Made by a program: the position numbers and the translations under genes
Shown here: piece after piece, positions 27,344 through 35,797 of the stretch
Layout of the letters: the number at the start of each line of letters is the position of its first letter
Position numbering within the stretch: the stretch's first letter is position 1
The notes under the pieces: model-generated
The model's input: only the letters and a program-made list of their open reading frames with translations
Told to the model about the DNA's origin: nothing
The model's database searches: none
Origin: Thiomonas sp. FB-Cd
GTDB lineage: Bacteria; Pseudomonadota; Gammaproteobacteria; Burkholderiales; Burkholderiaceae_C
NCBI RefSeq assembly: GCF_000733775.1
Contig: NZ_JPOE01000002.1
Coordinates: 1,674,001 to 1,738,000, forward strand
Reading direction: 5' to 3'
DNA length: 64,000 nucleotides

Positions 27344-28384
27344 TCAGAAACGACCATTAGGGTTTTCGCCGTCCTTGCGCAGGTCCTTCAGCAGGGACGC
27401 ATTGAACTGGTTGTCGAAATGGCTCCAACTGGTCTCTTGACCCGTTTTCACGACCACGTCACGTAACAAAAATCCACCAAACAAGACCAACACCGCCGCA
27501 ACGGCTGCAACGCTGACCATGGAGCGTCTCCATAAGACAAGCTCCAGCGCAAGCGGCAAAGCGAGCCCGGCGCCGATGAATCCGAGCCAGAACACCTGGG
27601 TGGCGCCACCACCGAGCACGTGTGCCGCAGCGTCGCGCTGCAGCGCGTTGCCGTTGAGCATATCAGCGAGAAACAAGCCTATCAGCGCGAGTTCCACCAA
27701 GATAAGACCCAGATCGATCCGTCCGAACAAATGCCTCTCACCGTCGGCTCCTGTGCCCAAGATCATCATCGCCGCGCCGGTTGACAGCCCGGAAGTGAGA
27801 AAGAGCGGGCCGAGAAGCGCCGAATGCCAGAATGGTCTCGCGTTGAATGCCGACAGCAAAACCCCGGTGTAAATGCCAAGGGCAATGCCCAAAGCGAAAT
27901 TCAGGACGGCCAGCTTGCGGCGCTGCATGACGCAGATTGCACTGATCGGTGCGATCAGGCGCGGACCGATTGCCGGCAGCCGGTCCAACCATGCCGAAAG
28001 TGCCGGAAACCCGCTGGGCAAGCCAGCCAGCGTCAGCAGCCCCAGTGCAGGGATGACCAACAGCAGCACCCAAGACCCCCATGACATCACCGAGGTCACG
28101 TGAAGTCCCGTATAGAAGCGCCAAACGTTGATCTTTTGCTCGAGATCGAGGAAAAGGGTCGTCATCCCGACCATCAATGCCACGAATCCGATCAGTGGCG
28201 CTTGGCCCGCGGCGAACGGCGCCTGGGCCTCGCGCCGCGCAAGCACCGCCCAAGCCGACAACACCATGAGCCCTGCGGCCAGGCCACCGAGAAAAAGATA
28301 GGTCGCAATTTGCCAGCCCCAGATCGCAAGCTGAGGCTCGACTTTTGCGTTGGCCAACACGCTGGCCAGAACTTCCTCGCGCAT
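27344..28384 (-). CDS. psrC: NrfD/PsrC-family membrane subunit
   Basis: This 346-residue integral membrane protein has about eight to ten helices and belongs to the polysulfide reductase NrfD family. It exchanges electrons with the quinone pool. The family features include an N-terminal helix with GWQIATYLFLGGLAAGL, DLEQKINVWRFYTG and WGSWVLLL. The start at 28384 has GGAGAGGAG upstream. It follows the ferredoxin-like subunit by 65 bp. The Psr naming is by family; substrate is not proven. Confidence 0.88.
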   Translation of the reverse strand: MREEVLASVLANAKVEPQLAIWGWQIATYLFLGGLAAGLMVLSAWAVLARREAQAPFAAGQAPLIGFVALMVGMTTLFLDLEQKINVWRFYTGLHVTSVMSWGSWVLLLVIPALGLLTLAGLPSGFPALSAWLDRLPAIGPRLIAPISAICVMQRRKLAVLNFALGIALGIYTGVLLSAFNARPFWHSALLGPLFLTSGLSTGAAMMILGTGADGERHLFGRIDLGLILVELALIGLFLADMLNGNALQRDAAAHVLGGGATQVFWLGFIGAGLALPLALELVLWRRSMVSVAAVAAVLVLFGGFLLRDVVVKTGQETSWSHFDNQFNASLLKDLRKDGENPNGRF

Positions 28385-28449
28385 GATCGTTGACTCCTCT
28401 CCCTGCGTCTTTTCGGTATTCGCAATTGGTGTCGAGCGCCTCCTGGCCC

Positions 28450-28992
28450 TCAACGCAGGTAAAACACGTTTGGCTCGTTGCCGCTCTCGGGATGCAGTGT
28501 GTAGTGTTTGCGGCTGGCGAGCAGTTGGCTGACCTCACTGGTCGGCTCGTCAACCAGCCCGAAATGCATCGCGCGCGTCGGACACACGGCTACACACGCG
28601 GGATCGTCGCCGACTTGGACTCGATGAACGCAGAACGTGCATTTGCCGATATAGCCCTGCGGCTGCATGATCAAACGCGCGTCGTAAGGGCAGGCGGCGA
28701 TGCAGGCCTTGCAGCCAGTGCAGCGCGTGGCATCCACGACCACGATATTGGTACCGTTCCAATATTGGCTCGCGCCAGTGGGGCAGACTTCGACGCAGGT
28801 TGCATGCGAGCAATGGTTGCACCGCTCGGAACGAAATTCAGTCGCCAAATCCGGATAGATCCCGGTGGTGACCTCAACCACCCAGTCGTAGCACAGCCCT
28901 TCGGGGACATCATTTTCCATGCGGCATGCATCAACGCATGCCGTGCAGCCCACGCAGGTCTTTGTGTCGATCACCATGGCATACCGCGTCAT
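28450..28992 (-). CDS. psrB: Four-cluster ferredoxin-type subunit (PsrB/PhsB type)
   Basis: This 180-residue electron-transfer subunit has four Cys groups for four [4Fe-4S] clusters: Cys13/16/19/23 (CVGCTACVDAC), Cys58/61/66/70, Cys91/94/97/101 (CTGCKACIAAC) and Cys118/121/133/137. It links the molybdopterin subunit to the NrfD-like membrane subunit. The start at 28992 forms an ATGA overlap with psrA. A long upstream frame continues antisense-free into psrA and is not used. Confidence 0.93.
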   Translation of the reverse strand: MTRYAMVIDTKTCVGCTACVDACRMENDVPEGLCYDWVVEVTTGIYPDLATEFRSERCNHCSHATCVEVCPTGASQYWNGTNIVVVDATRCTGCKACIAACPYDARLIMQPQGYIGKCTFCVHRVQVGDDPACVAVCPTRAMHFGLVDEPTSEVSQLLASRKHYTLHPESGNEPNVFYLR

Positions 28993-31187
28993 GACACCAC
29001 CTCCTTGCGGAATGTGACGAAATTTCCCCGCATCCCTGTGCCACCCATGATCGGATCGATCAGGACTCGGGTCATGAGCGCCGAATCGTCCGCTCCACGA
29101 CCAAACGCCAATTTGAGGCCGCTTGCAGTGTGGCCAAATCCATGGACGAGCCAAACCGAATCCGGCCGCGTGCGCTCGGTGACCCGCACCCGCACAGGGT
29201 TGCTGACAACGCCGTCCTGATTGACCAGCCGGACGTAGGTGGCATTGTCGATACCAAAGCGGCGCGCAGCCTGCGGGTGGATCCAGACCAGGTTTTCGGG
29301 CATCAGCTGAAAGAGGACCGGATTGTTCTGGGTCCTGCTGAAGCTGTGTTGCGGCGCACGGCCATAGTTCAGATGGAAATAGCCGTCGGACGGGGGCCGA
29401 GGCGGCGTGTAATGCGGCAGCGGCTCGAATCCCGAATCTCTCAGCAGAGTCGAATACAGCTCGATCTTTTCGCTGGGCGTTTTCCAAGGAATGTTTGCGC
29501 CCGCATCCCAATACAGCGGCGTGCGACGCGGGAACTTCTTGAGACCGATCTTCTGCATCTCGGCGAGAGAACTGCCGACCTGCTTCAACTGCCAGTCCAC
29601 CACTTCACTGTAGTCTTGCCACGGGAAATAACGCTCAAGCCCAAGCCTCTTGCCGAGCTCTTTCGCAATCCACCAGCCAGGCTTCGAATCGCCCCGAGGT
29701 GGCAGTGCCGGCGCGCGCAGGGCCACGCAAGGCTCACGTTCAGGCGAATTTCGCAACGGGTCGTAGCGCTCAAGATAGGAGCATTCGGGCAGCACCACGT
29801 CCGCATACCCCGTCATCTCTGACGGCTGCACATCAATGGCCACAATCAACTCAAGCGACTGGGATGCGGTGGCGAGCTTCTCCCGCACCCCCGGCATCGT
29901 CATCGGCAAATTGGTGTCGTAGACGATCAGCGCCTTGTAGTGGGCATCCTTGCCGAGGGCGTTATCGATAATGACATTCGTGACCGCTGCTCCCGCGAGC
30001 GGATACTTTTTCAGGGTGATGTCCCGCCACGACGCCTTCGGCGCGGGGTAAGCGGGAAGCGGGTAGCTTGGGAGCTCGACCGCCTCCGGTAGGTAATACC
30101 CGCCGCGTGCTCCCCAGATGCCTAGCAGTCCAGCCAGAATCGCCATCGCACGGGCGCGTTGCGTATCGTCACCCCACCAGGTCGAATGACGCCCAGGGTG
30201 AATGACGGTGGCGGGCGCCGCAGCGGCCATGATGCGCGCTGTACGGCGGATGAGCTCGGCGTCGACCCCGGTCTCGGGATAAGCCCACTCGGGTGTGAAC
30301 GGCGCGACGTGCTGCGCCAGCGCGTCGAAACCCAATGTGTTGCGCACAACATAATCGCGGCTATAAAGCTGCTCGGCCAAGATGACATTGATCCAAGCCA
30401 GCAGCAGGGCAATATCTGTACCCGGCCGGATCGGCAGCCAATGCTGGGATTTTCCGGCCGCCACCGAGAAACGCGGATCGACGGTAATAATGGTTGCATC
30501 GTTGCGTATGGCGTCCCCGAACGTCTGCACCTGACTGTTATGAAGGTTTTCGCCGATATGCGATCCAACCAGCACAATGCACCGCGCATTCTCCATGTCG
30601 GTCTGTTCGGGTGACTCCAACCCTTCGCCGAACGTCAGGAAAAATCCGGTGTCACGTGGCCCGCGGCACTGCGCAAATGCAGGCTGCGCGATGCTGTCGC
30701 TTCCGAAAGCGCGTACAAGGTGGTCAAAGTGTCCGGCGCCCGGGCCGTGGACAAGCGCCGCGACGCGATCGGCGCCGTGCTCGCGCGCGACTTTACTCAG
30801 TTTTTCGCTGATGAAGCCAAGCGCCACGTCCCAGCTGACCGGCTCGAAGCTCTGCTTCCCATTGCGCTGCACCCGCAACAGCGGCTTGACCAGCCGATTT
30901 GGATCGTAGTACGCGCCAACGCCGCCGGTTCCGCGCGTGCATAGCCGTCCGTTCGAATGCGGATCACCCGGCTGGCCCGTGATTTTCCAAAGCTCACCGT
31001 CTCGCGTATGCACACTTGCGGCACAACCCCAAAAGCAGATATTGCAGACCGTCGGGCTTTGCTTTGCAGGTGCTTGTGTCATCATCTTCTGCCATTCGGC
31101 AGGCTGGCTGCACCCTTCCAGCGTAGACCCCAGCAGCGCGACAGACCCCACTGCCGCGCTGACCTTCAAGAAGTCACGGCGCTGCAT
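28989..31187 (-). CDS. psrA: Molybdopterin oxidoreductase, polysulfide/thiosulfate reductase type
   Basis: This catalytic subunit (732 residues) of the DMSO reductase superfamily is exported by a twin-arginine signal (QRRDFLKVS). LEGCSQ near residue 26 looks like a lipobox. The N-terminal [4Fe-4S] ligands are Cys48, Cys51, Cys55 and Cys83 (CNICFWGC, LCTRG). Cys174 in FAQCRGPRDT is a good candidate Mo ligand, typical of sulfur-reducing members. The start at 31187 matches the signal peptide. With psrB and psrC it forms an ABC complex on the periplasmic side. Polysulfide, thiosulfate or tetrathionate are all possible; the hydrogenase and rhodanese neighbours favour sulfur or polysulfide. Confidence 0.88.
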   Translation of the reverse strand: MQRRDFLKVSAAVGSVALLGSTLEGCSQPAEWQKMMTQAPAKQSPTVCNICFWGCAASVHTRDGELWKITGQPGDPHSNGRLCTRGTGGVGAYYDPNRLVKPLLRVQRNGKQSFEPVSWDVALGFISEKLSKVAREHGADRVAALVHGPGAGHFDHLVRAFGSDSIAQPAFAQCRGPRDTGFFLTFGEGLESPEQTDMENARCIVLVGSHIGENLHNSQVQTFGDAIRNDATIITVDPRFSVAAGKSQHWLPIRPGTDIALLLAWINVILAEQLYSRDYVVRNTLGFDALAQHVAPFTPEWAYPETGVDAELIRRTARIMAAAAPATVIHPGRHSTWWGDDTQRARAMAILAGLLGIWGARGGYYLPEAVELPSYPLPAYPAPKASWRDITLKKYPLAGAAVTNVIIDNALGKDAHYKALIVYDTNLPMTMPGVREKLATASQSLELIVAIDVQPSEMTGYADVVLPECSYLERYDPLRNSPEREPCVALRAPALPPRGDSKPGWWIAKELGKRLGLERYFPWQDYSEVVDWQLKQVGSSLAEMQKIGLKKFPRRTPLYWDAGANIPWKTPSEKIELYSTLLRDSGFEPLPHYTPPRPPSDGYFHLNYGRAPQHSFSRTQNNPVLFQLMPENLVWIHPQAARRFGIDNATYVRLVNQDGVVSNPVRVRVTERTRPDSVWLVHGFGHTASGLKLAFGRGADDSALMTRVLIDPIMGGTGMRGNFVTFRKEVVS

Positions 31188-31613
31188 GTTCAATCCCCTA
31201 AGCCGCCACACCGCAAGGCGCCCAATGGTGACACCGCGGGATCGGCACCTCTTGCCGCAAATGCGCATCGGACCATGGGGTCACAAAACGTTGCATCCAT
31301 CGACTCACCTCCATTGTGAAGGCCCGCCTCGAAAGGCACGACCATCGTCGATACGGTGAAACCTTGCAAGCGCGTTGGCGTAATCGGGGCGAGTCAAGCG
31401 CCAGCTGAGGACCCAGCAACACACTATTTTCAGGCTAGTCGGAAATGTGCGCCTCGAACTTGATCCACGTCAAGACCGGGAGGTACGTCACCCCAGGCAT
31501 TCCCAGCCCCCTACCCTGCAATCTGCACGCAGCGCAGACCGCTCGGGACTATAGTTATCGCACAAGCTGGCGGAGTCCCGCGGACTGTAATTGCGCGCAA
31601 TGGAGAAAACGAA
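31188..31613. other. Divergent regulatory region between psrA and the radical SAM gene
   Basis: About 425 bp without a supportable gene. It contains an FNR-like box at 31460-31473 and a TATAGT string at 31550-31555 on the plus strand that could be a -10 for the radical SAM gene. Confidence 0.55.
31460..31473. promoter_or_regulatory. FNR/ANR-like box between psrA and the radical SAM gene
   Basis: TTGAT-CCAC-GTCAA matches the FNR/ANR consensus TTGAT-N4-ATCAA with one change. It is centred about 280 bp before psrA and 147 bp before the radical SAM start, so it could control either or both. Anaerobic activation is the expected effect. Confidence 0.6.
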
Positions 31614-33350
31614 TTGAAAAACGTGGACTTGCTGCTTCTCCATGCGCCGAGCGTGTATGACTTTCGCAAACATGCGATCCTTTATGGACCCGTGAGCGAC
31701 CTGATTCCGTCGTCAACGGTATTCGAGATGTATCCCCTCGGTTTCCTGACGATCGCGAGCTATCTTCGGCGGCAGGGAATGGAAGTGCGCATCGTCAATC
31801 TGGCGCTGCGCATGATCAATAGCCGCCGCTTCAGCGTTCCGCGCTTCCTTGCCAAAATTGCCAAGCCCGCGGCCATCGGGATCGATCTCCATTGGCTGCC
31901 ACATTGCCATGGCGCGCTGGAGGTGGCGCGCATCGCAAAGGAAATTCTGCCCGACACGCCAATCATCATGGGCGGCCTGTCGTCAAGTTACTTTCATGAG
32001 GAGCTGATCACCTATCCGCAGGTCGACTATGTCTTGCGGGGCGACAGCACCGAGCCGCCCCTGCACCAGTTGCTGCTTGCCTTGCGCGACGGAAGCGATC
32101 TCACCACCATTCCAAACCTTACGTGGAAAAAGGCCGGGGCAGTCCAGGTCAACCCGTATACCTTCATCCCGGCCACTCTCGATTACGCCGACTTGCGGCC
32201 GGACCTGATGGTCGAGATGGTTCTTCGCTATCGTGACTTGCAGAGCGTCACACCGTTCAACGGCTGGACCAAGAACCCCATCACCACCGTGTTCACGGTC
32301 AAGGGCTGTGCACACGACTGTGTCACGTGCGGCAGCTCGCACACAACCTGCACGCACCTGACGATGCGCGACAAACCCGTGTTCCGCAGCCCGGCAAGCC
32401 TGGTCGAGAACATGCAGGCCATCAGCCGTCTGACACGCGCTCCGATTTTCCTGGTCGGCGATCTGCTCCAAGCCGGCCCAATGCATGCCGCGGAAGTTCT
32501 CGAGCAGCTTCGGCTGGCCCGCATCAACAACGAAATCGTCTTCGAGTTTTTCACCGTGCCGCCGACCTCGGTGCTGCAAGCCATTGCTCGATCGACCAAA
32601 AACTGGAGCATGGAGTTCAGTCCTGAAAGCCATGACCGCGCGGTTCGCAATGCGCAAGGCGGAGGCGAAGGCGAATATGACAATACTGCGATGGAGTCGT
32701 TCTTTCAGGAGGCGCTAAGGCAGGGCTGCCACCGCATTGACGTATTTTTCATGATTGGCTTGCCGCAACAGACCGTACGCTCGGTCCATGAGACCATCGA
32801 TTACTGCGAACATCTCTTTGCCCTGGGTGACGCACGGCTGTCCTGCTTCATTTCACCCATGGGACCTTTCCTCGATCCGGGTAGCCGTGGCTTCGAAGAA
32901 CCGGAACGCCTCGGGTACCGCCTCTTCGCACGCACACTCGAAGAGCACCGGCAGCTGCTGATACAGCCAACCTGGGAGCGGATCCTCAATTACGAAACCC
33001 GGTGGATGAGTCGTACCGAGCTGGTCGACGTCACCTACGCGGCGGCTGAGCGTCTCAACGATCTAAAGGTTCGGCATGGCCGGATTTCACCGCGTCGCGG
33101 CCGAAAGGTGGCCAGCCAAATCAAGGAAGCGCGCGCCTTGCGCGCCAGACTGGACGCCGAGCTGGCCACCGGAAAGGCCTCTTCGGCCTACCAGAGTCTG
33201 GCGGGCGAGATATCACGATTCAGCATGGACACGGTTTGCGACAAGCGCGAACTGTTCTGGCCACGGCACGCCGTCAATTTCAAGGCCAAAGAGATTGTGC
33301 GCATTATTAAACGGTATCTTTCAGGCCAGATCGAGTCGCCCAACGCGTAG
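31614..33350 (+). CDS. B12-binding/radical SAM protein (Ta0216-like)
   Basis: This 578-residue protein has an N-terminal cobalamin-binding-type Rossmann domain (about 1-160, with IIMGGLSSSYFHEEL and VLRGDSTEPPLHQLL) and a radical SAM core with Cys232, Cys236 and Cys239 (CAHDCVTC, the Cx3Cx2C pattern). A C-terminal extension follows from about 450. The start is TTG at 31614 with GGAGA 7 bases upstream; no in-frame ATG upstream gives a better choice. It resembles the B12-binding/radical SAM family typified by Thermoplasma Ta0216, whose substrate is unknown. It is divergent from psrA and shares its FNR-like box. Confidence 0.83.
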   Translation: MKNVDLLLLHAPSVYDFRKHAILYGPVSDLIPSSTVFEMYPLGFLTIASYLRRQGMEVRIVNLALRMINSRRFSVPRFLAKIAKPAAIGIDLHWLPHCHGALEVARIAKEILPDTPIIMGGLSSSYFHEELITYPQVDYVLRGDSTEPPLHQLLLALRDGSDLTTIPNLTWKKAGAVQVNPYTFIPATLDYADLRPDLMVEMVLRYRDLQSVTPFNGWTKNPITTVFTVKGCAHDCVTCGSSHTTCTHLTMRDKPVFRSPASLVENMQAISRLTRAPIFLVGDLLQAGPMHAAEVLEQLRLARINNEIVFEFFTVPPTSVLQAIARSTKNWSMEFSPESHDRAVRNAQGGGEGEYDNTAMESFFQEALRQGCHRIDVFFMIGLPQQTVRSVHETIDYCEHLFALGDARLSCFISPMGPFLDPGSRGFEEPERLGYRLFARTLEEHRQLLIQPTWERILNYETRWMSRTELVDVTYAAAERLNDLKVRHGRISPRRGRKVASQIKEARALRARLDAELATGKASSAYQSLAGEISRFSMDTVCDKRELFWPRHAVNFKAKEIVRIIKRYLSGQIESPNA

Positions 33351-33673
33351 GCTTTCGCTTCGCGACCGTATAACGGCGCCGTGCGGTTTTGCGCGATGGC
33401 ACTTCCAAAACAAGTGCTTGTTGGATGCCCCTTCGATGCCAAGATCGTGCAGTCGCCACGTCAACGTCGCACCCGAATCATTGCGCCTCTGTTATTTTCG
33501 TTCGACACGGGATTATTTCGCCAGGCATCGAGTCTTCATATCGACCACAAACTCTCCTGTGCACGTTGCGCACTGAATCCCGTAATGGCCTCATTGAAGC
33601 CACCATTTGTGCTGATTCGCGATTGGATCCAAAGCCTACCTATTAAGAGTCCGCCAACAGCGAAAATTCATCG
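33351..33673. other. Gene-free spacer between convergent genes
   Basis: About 320 bp between the radical SAM stop and the sulfurtransferase stop. I see no gene and no convincing terminator hairpin. Confidence 0.45.
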
Positions 33674-34657
33674 CTAATCTGGCAAGCCGACAGTCGGATT
33701 TCCGAGATTCGTCCATTCGATCATGGATCCCGCATAGAGCTTCGAGTTTGGATTACCGACGATTTCGCTCATCACGAACCACGCACCGGAGGCAAAAAGC
33801 GCCGTATTGCAGTAGCTAATGGTCGGCACGTCCGGCCTGATATGGAATTGGGCCAAGATCATCTTGTAATCTCTTGCGCTCATAAATTCGTAGGCCGCGC
33901 CAATCGGCCTGACAATCGCGTCGGTCGGGAAGGACACGGCGCCCGCCAAGTGCCCTGGTGTTTTATCCACTGGACTCCTGACGACACCCAGGAACTGATC
34001 CACGGGACGGGCGTCGACGAACTGATACGAGCCTTCCCGCAACCCCACTTTGACCTGTTCCAAAGAGGCAAGGATTTTTTGGTCGGCGGGGCCGGCGGTC
34101 CAGTTTCCGGTTGCTGCGGCAATCTTGTCAACACTTACCGGATAGCCGTCTTGCAACCACGCGTTGAGGCCACCATTTAAAATGGCAATTTTGTCGCGGG
34201 GCTCACCGAAAAAGCGCAGCTGGAAATAAAGCCGGGTGGCCATATCCACGGACGAGACGCTGTCGCCGACCGAAACAATGACAATAGGCTTGTCGGACTT
34301 GTTCAGACCCGAATCATCCATAATCTTTGTAAAGCGCTGCGCGGTGGGCATTTGTGCCTGAATCTTCACCCCGTCGACGATCCGGTCAACCCGGATCTTG
34401 TTGAAATCGACAGCAATCGCATTGGCAATATGCCCGCCGGTCTGCAGCAAACTCTTTTTCCCACTGGCCGCGACACCCCCGAATTGTGGTTCTTGGGTCA
34501 AATTCTTCATGTCGTCGCGGATATCGACAACCGTAACCTCGTTGAGATGCCGGCTCAGCCATTGCGGAGTGACGAGCGCACCCGGCAGGCCAGAGGCCGA
34601 AGCGGCTTGAGCCACCACCCCAAGAACGCAAATTGCGAACAACAATTTCCCCTTCAT
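33674..34657 (-). CDS. Periplasmic two-domain rhodanese (thiosulfate/3-mercaptopyruvate sulfurtransferase type)
   Basis: This 327-residue protein has a Sec signal peptide (residues 1-21, ending SASA-type). It carries two rhodanese domains: one at about 30-175 (VVDIRDDM, NGGLNAWLQDGYPV) and one at about 200-327 (FVDARPVDQFLG, GHLAGAVSFP). The catalytic Cys283 is in ISYCNTALFAS, so it should form a persulfide. The loop after Cys (NTALFAS) differs from the usual CRxGxR of thiosulfate or CGSGVTA of mercaptopyruvate enzymes, so the donor is uncertain. It probably serves sulfane-sulfur handling near the psr module. Confidence 0.86.
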   Translation of the reverse strand: MKGKLLFAICVLGVVAQAASASGLPGALVTPQWLSRHLNEVTVVDIRDDMKNLTQEPQFGGVAASGKKSLLQTGGHIANAIAVDFNKIRVDRIVDGVKIQAQMPTAQRFTKIMDDSGLNKSDKPIVIVSVGDSVSSVDMATRLYFQLRFFGEPRDKIAILNGGLNAWLQDGYPVSVDKIAAATGNWTAGPADQKILASLEQVKVGLREGSYQFVDARPVDQFLGVVRSPVDKTPGHLAGAVSFPTDAIVRPIGAAYEFMSARDYKMILAQFHIRPDVPTISYCNTALFASGAWFVMSEIVGNPNSKLYAGSMIEWTNLGNPTVGLPD

Positions 34658-35515
34658 GCCCTTCTCCTCATATTGACGCCATCCCCCTCACCGATGCAGG
34701 CGCCGCCTGTAACGGTGAGGGGCTGTTGCTGAAAGAGCCTCCTGCGCTGAAGCGCCCTGACAGCCGGATTTATAGCGCGCTTTGCGGGTGCGCACAGGCC
34801 TGAGTTCCTGCGTCCCCGCGGCACTGCGTTCGCGCAGTTCGATTGTGCGGCATATGCAGCAGAAGCGATTCGCGCTTGCGGCCGTAGACACGACAGGATT
34901 TGGGATTGGGAGCTTGGCCGGCAGCGGCTAACCACGACGCACTGGAGCTCGTCACGCGCCACCTTGGACTCCAACATGGAACCAAACTCCCTGCAAGCAG
35001 CATTCGAAATGGAGCGCGCCAGACGATGATTGCTCCCGACCATCATGGAACCGTAAGACCAATGATGCATACCGTCTGGTTCTCACGAAAGATCGTCGTC
35101 GATGCCTTGTCGAGATGATCGCGCCGTGCGTCGCGCACGGCTGCGTGGACCTTCACAATGCGCCTAGAAGATTAACGCTGCCCACTGTACAAGGGTGGGG
35201 TGCGTGCGCCTTGGGGCCCAAACCGGCCTTGGCGGCCTCACGCTTGCCAGCGTCGGGTCGCAGCGGCGGGGGCGACGCATGTCTTCTTGGTAACGCATCC
35301 GGCCGTAGCGGGTCAAGCAACAGGACGATTTCAGCGTCCCTCGGAATTTTTCCGTCCACGTTAATGGGAATGTCTTCCGCGCATATGCCGTTAGACGTTT
35401 CTCGTCCCCTCCGTCAAGCATAAGGTGACCGCACTTCGAGTAGTGGCCGCAGTACGGGGCCGTTGCTGGGCGTTACGAACTCGGAGGCGGCTGTGTCTGA
35501 ATGGCGCCGGACAAC
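34658..35515. other. Gene-poor region before tRNA-Ser
   Basis: About 860 bp with only short overlapping frames on both strands. One minus-strand stretch around 35280-35350 reads EIVLLLDPLRPDALPR, protein-like, but is not open at either end. I recognise no family. It may hold degraded mobile DNA at the boundary between the accessory and core regions. Confidence 0.4.
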
Positions 35516-35549
35516 AAAAAGCCCACTTGGCCAAGACCCGTGGGCTTTT
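35516..35549 (-). terminator. Intrinsic terminator downstream of tRNA-Ser
   Basis: A GCCCAC/GTGGGC stem (35521-35526 with 35540-35545) is flanked by A5 on one side and T4 on the other. Read on the minus strand it ends in TTTTT about 130 bp after the tRNA. It could also work in the other direction. Confidence 0.75.
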
Positions 35550-35678
35550 CTAATGGACACCTATCACACAACAGCGATAACACAAAATGTGGCCCATCGG
35601 CAAATCAAGCATATCGTGCCCAGTCGGCCACTTTTTGCTTAACGGCACACGAGCGCTAACCCGTATGAATGCTACGGA

Positions 35679-35766
35679 TGGCGGAAGCGGTGAGATTCGA
35701 ACTCACGAACGGTTGCCCGTTGCCGGTTTTCAAGACCGGTGCAATCGACCACTCTGCCACGCTTCC
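35679..35766 (-). tRNA. serT: tRNA-Ser (UGA anticodon)
   Basis: An 88-nt class II tRNA including an encoded CCA. The acceptor stem pairs GGAAGCG with CGCTTCC, and the discriminator is G. The D-arm region AGAGTGGTCGATTGCA follows. The anticodon stem CCGGT/ACCGG encloses loop CTTGAAA, giving anticodon UGA. A long variable arm (CAACGGGCAACCGTTC region) is typical of tRNA-Ser. The T-arm has GTTCGAATC. The 3' end points left, toward the accessory hydrogenase block. Confidence 0.95.
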
Positions 35767-35797
35767 GAAGGATCGGCATTGTAGGTGAGGCTCGGAA

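Noticed and set aside
34654..35423. Several short frames before tRNA-Ser that could be gene fragments
   Set aside because: No frame stays open across a protein-like segment and none matches a family I know.
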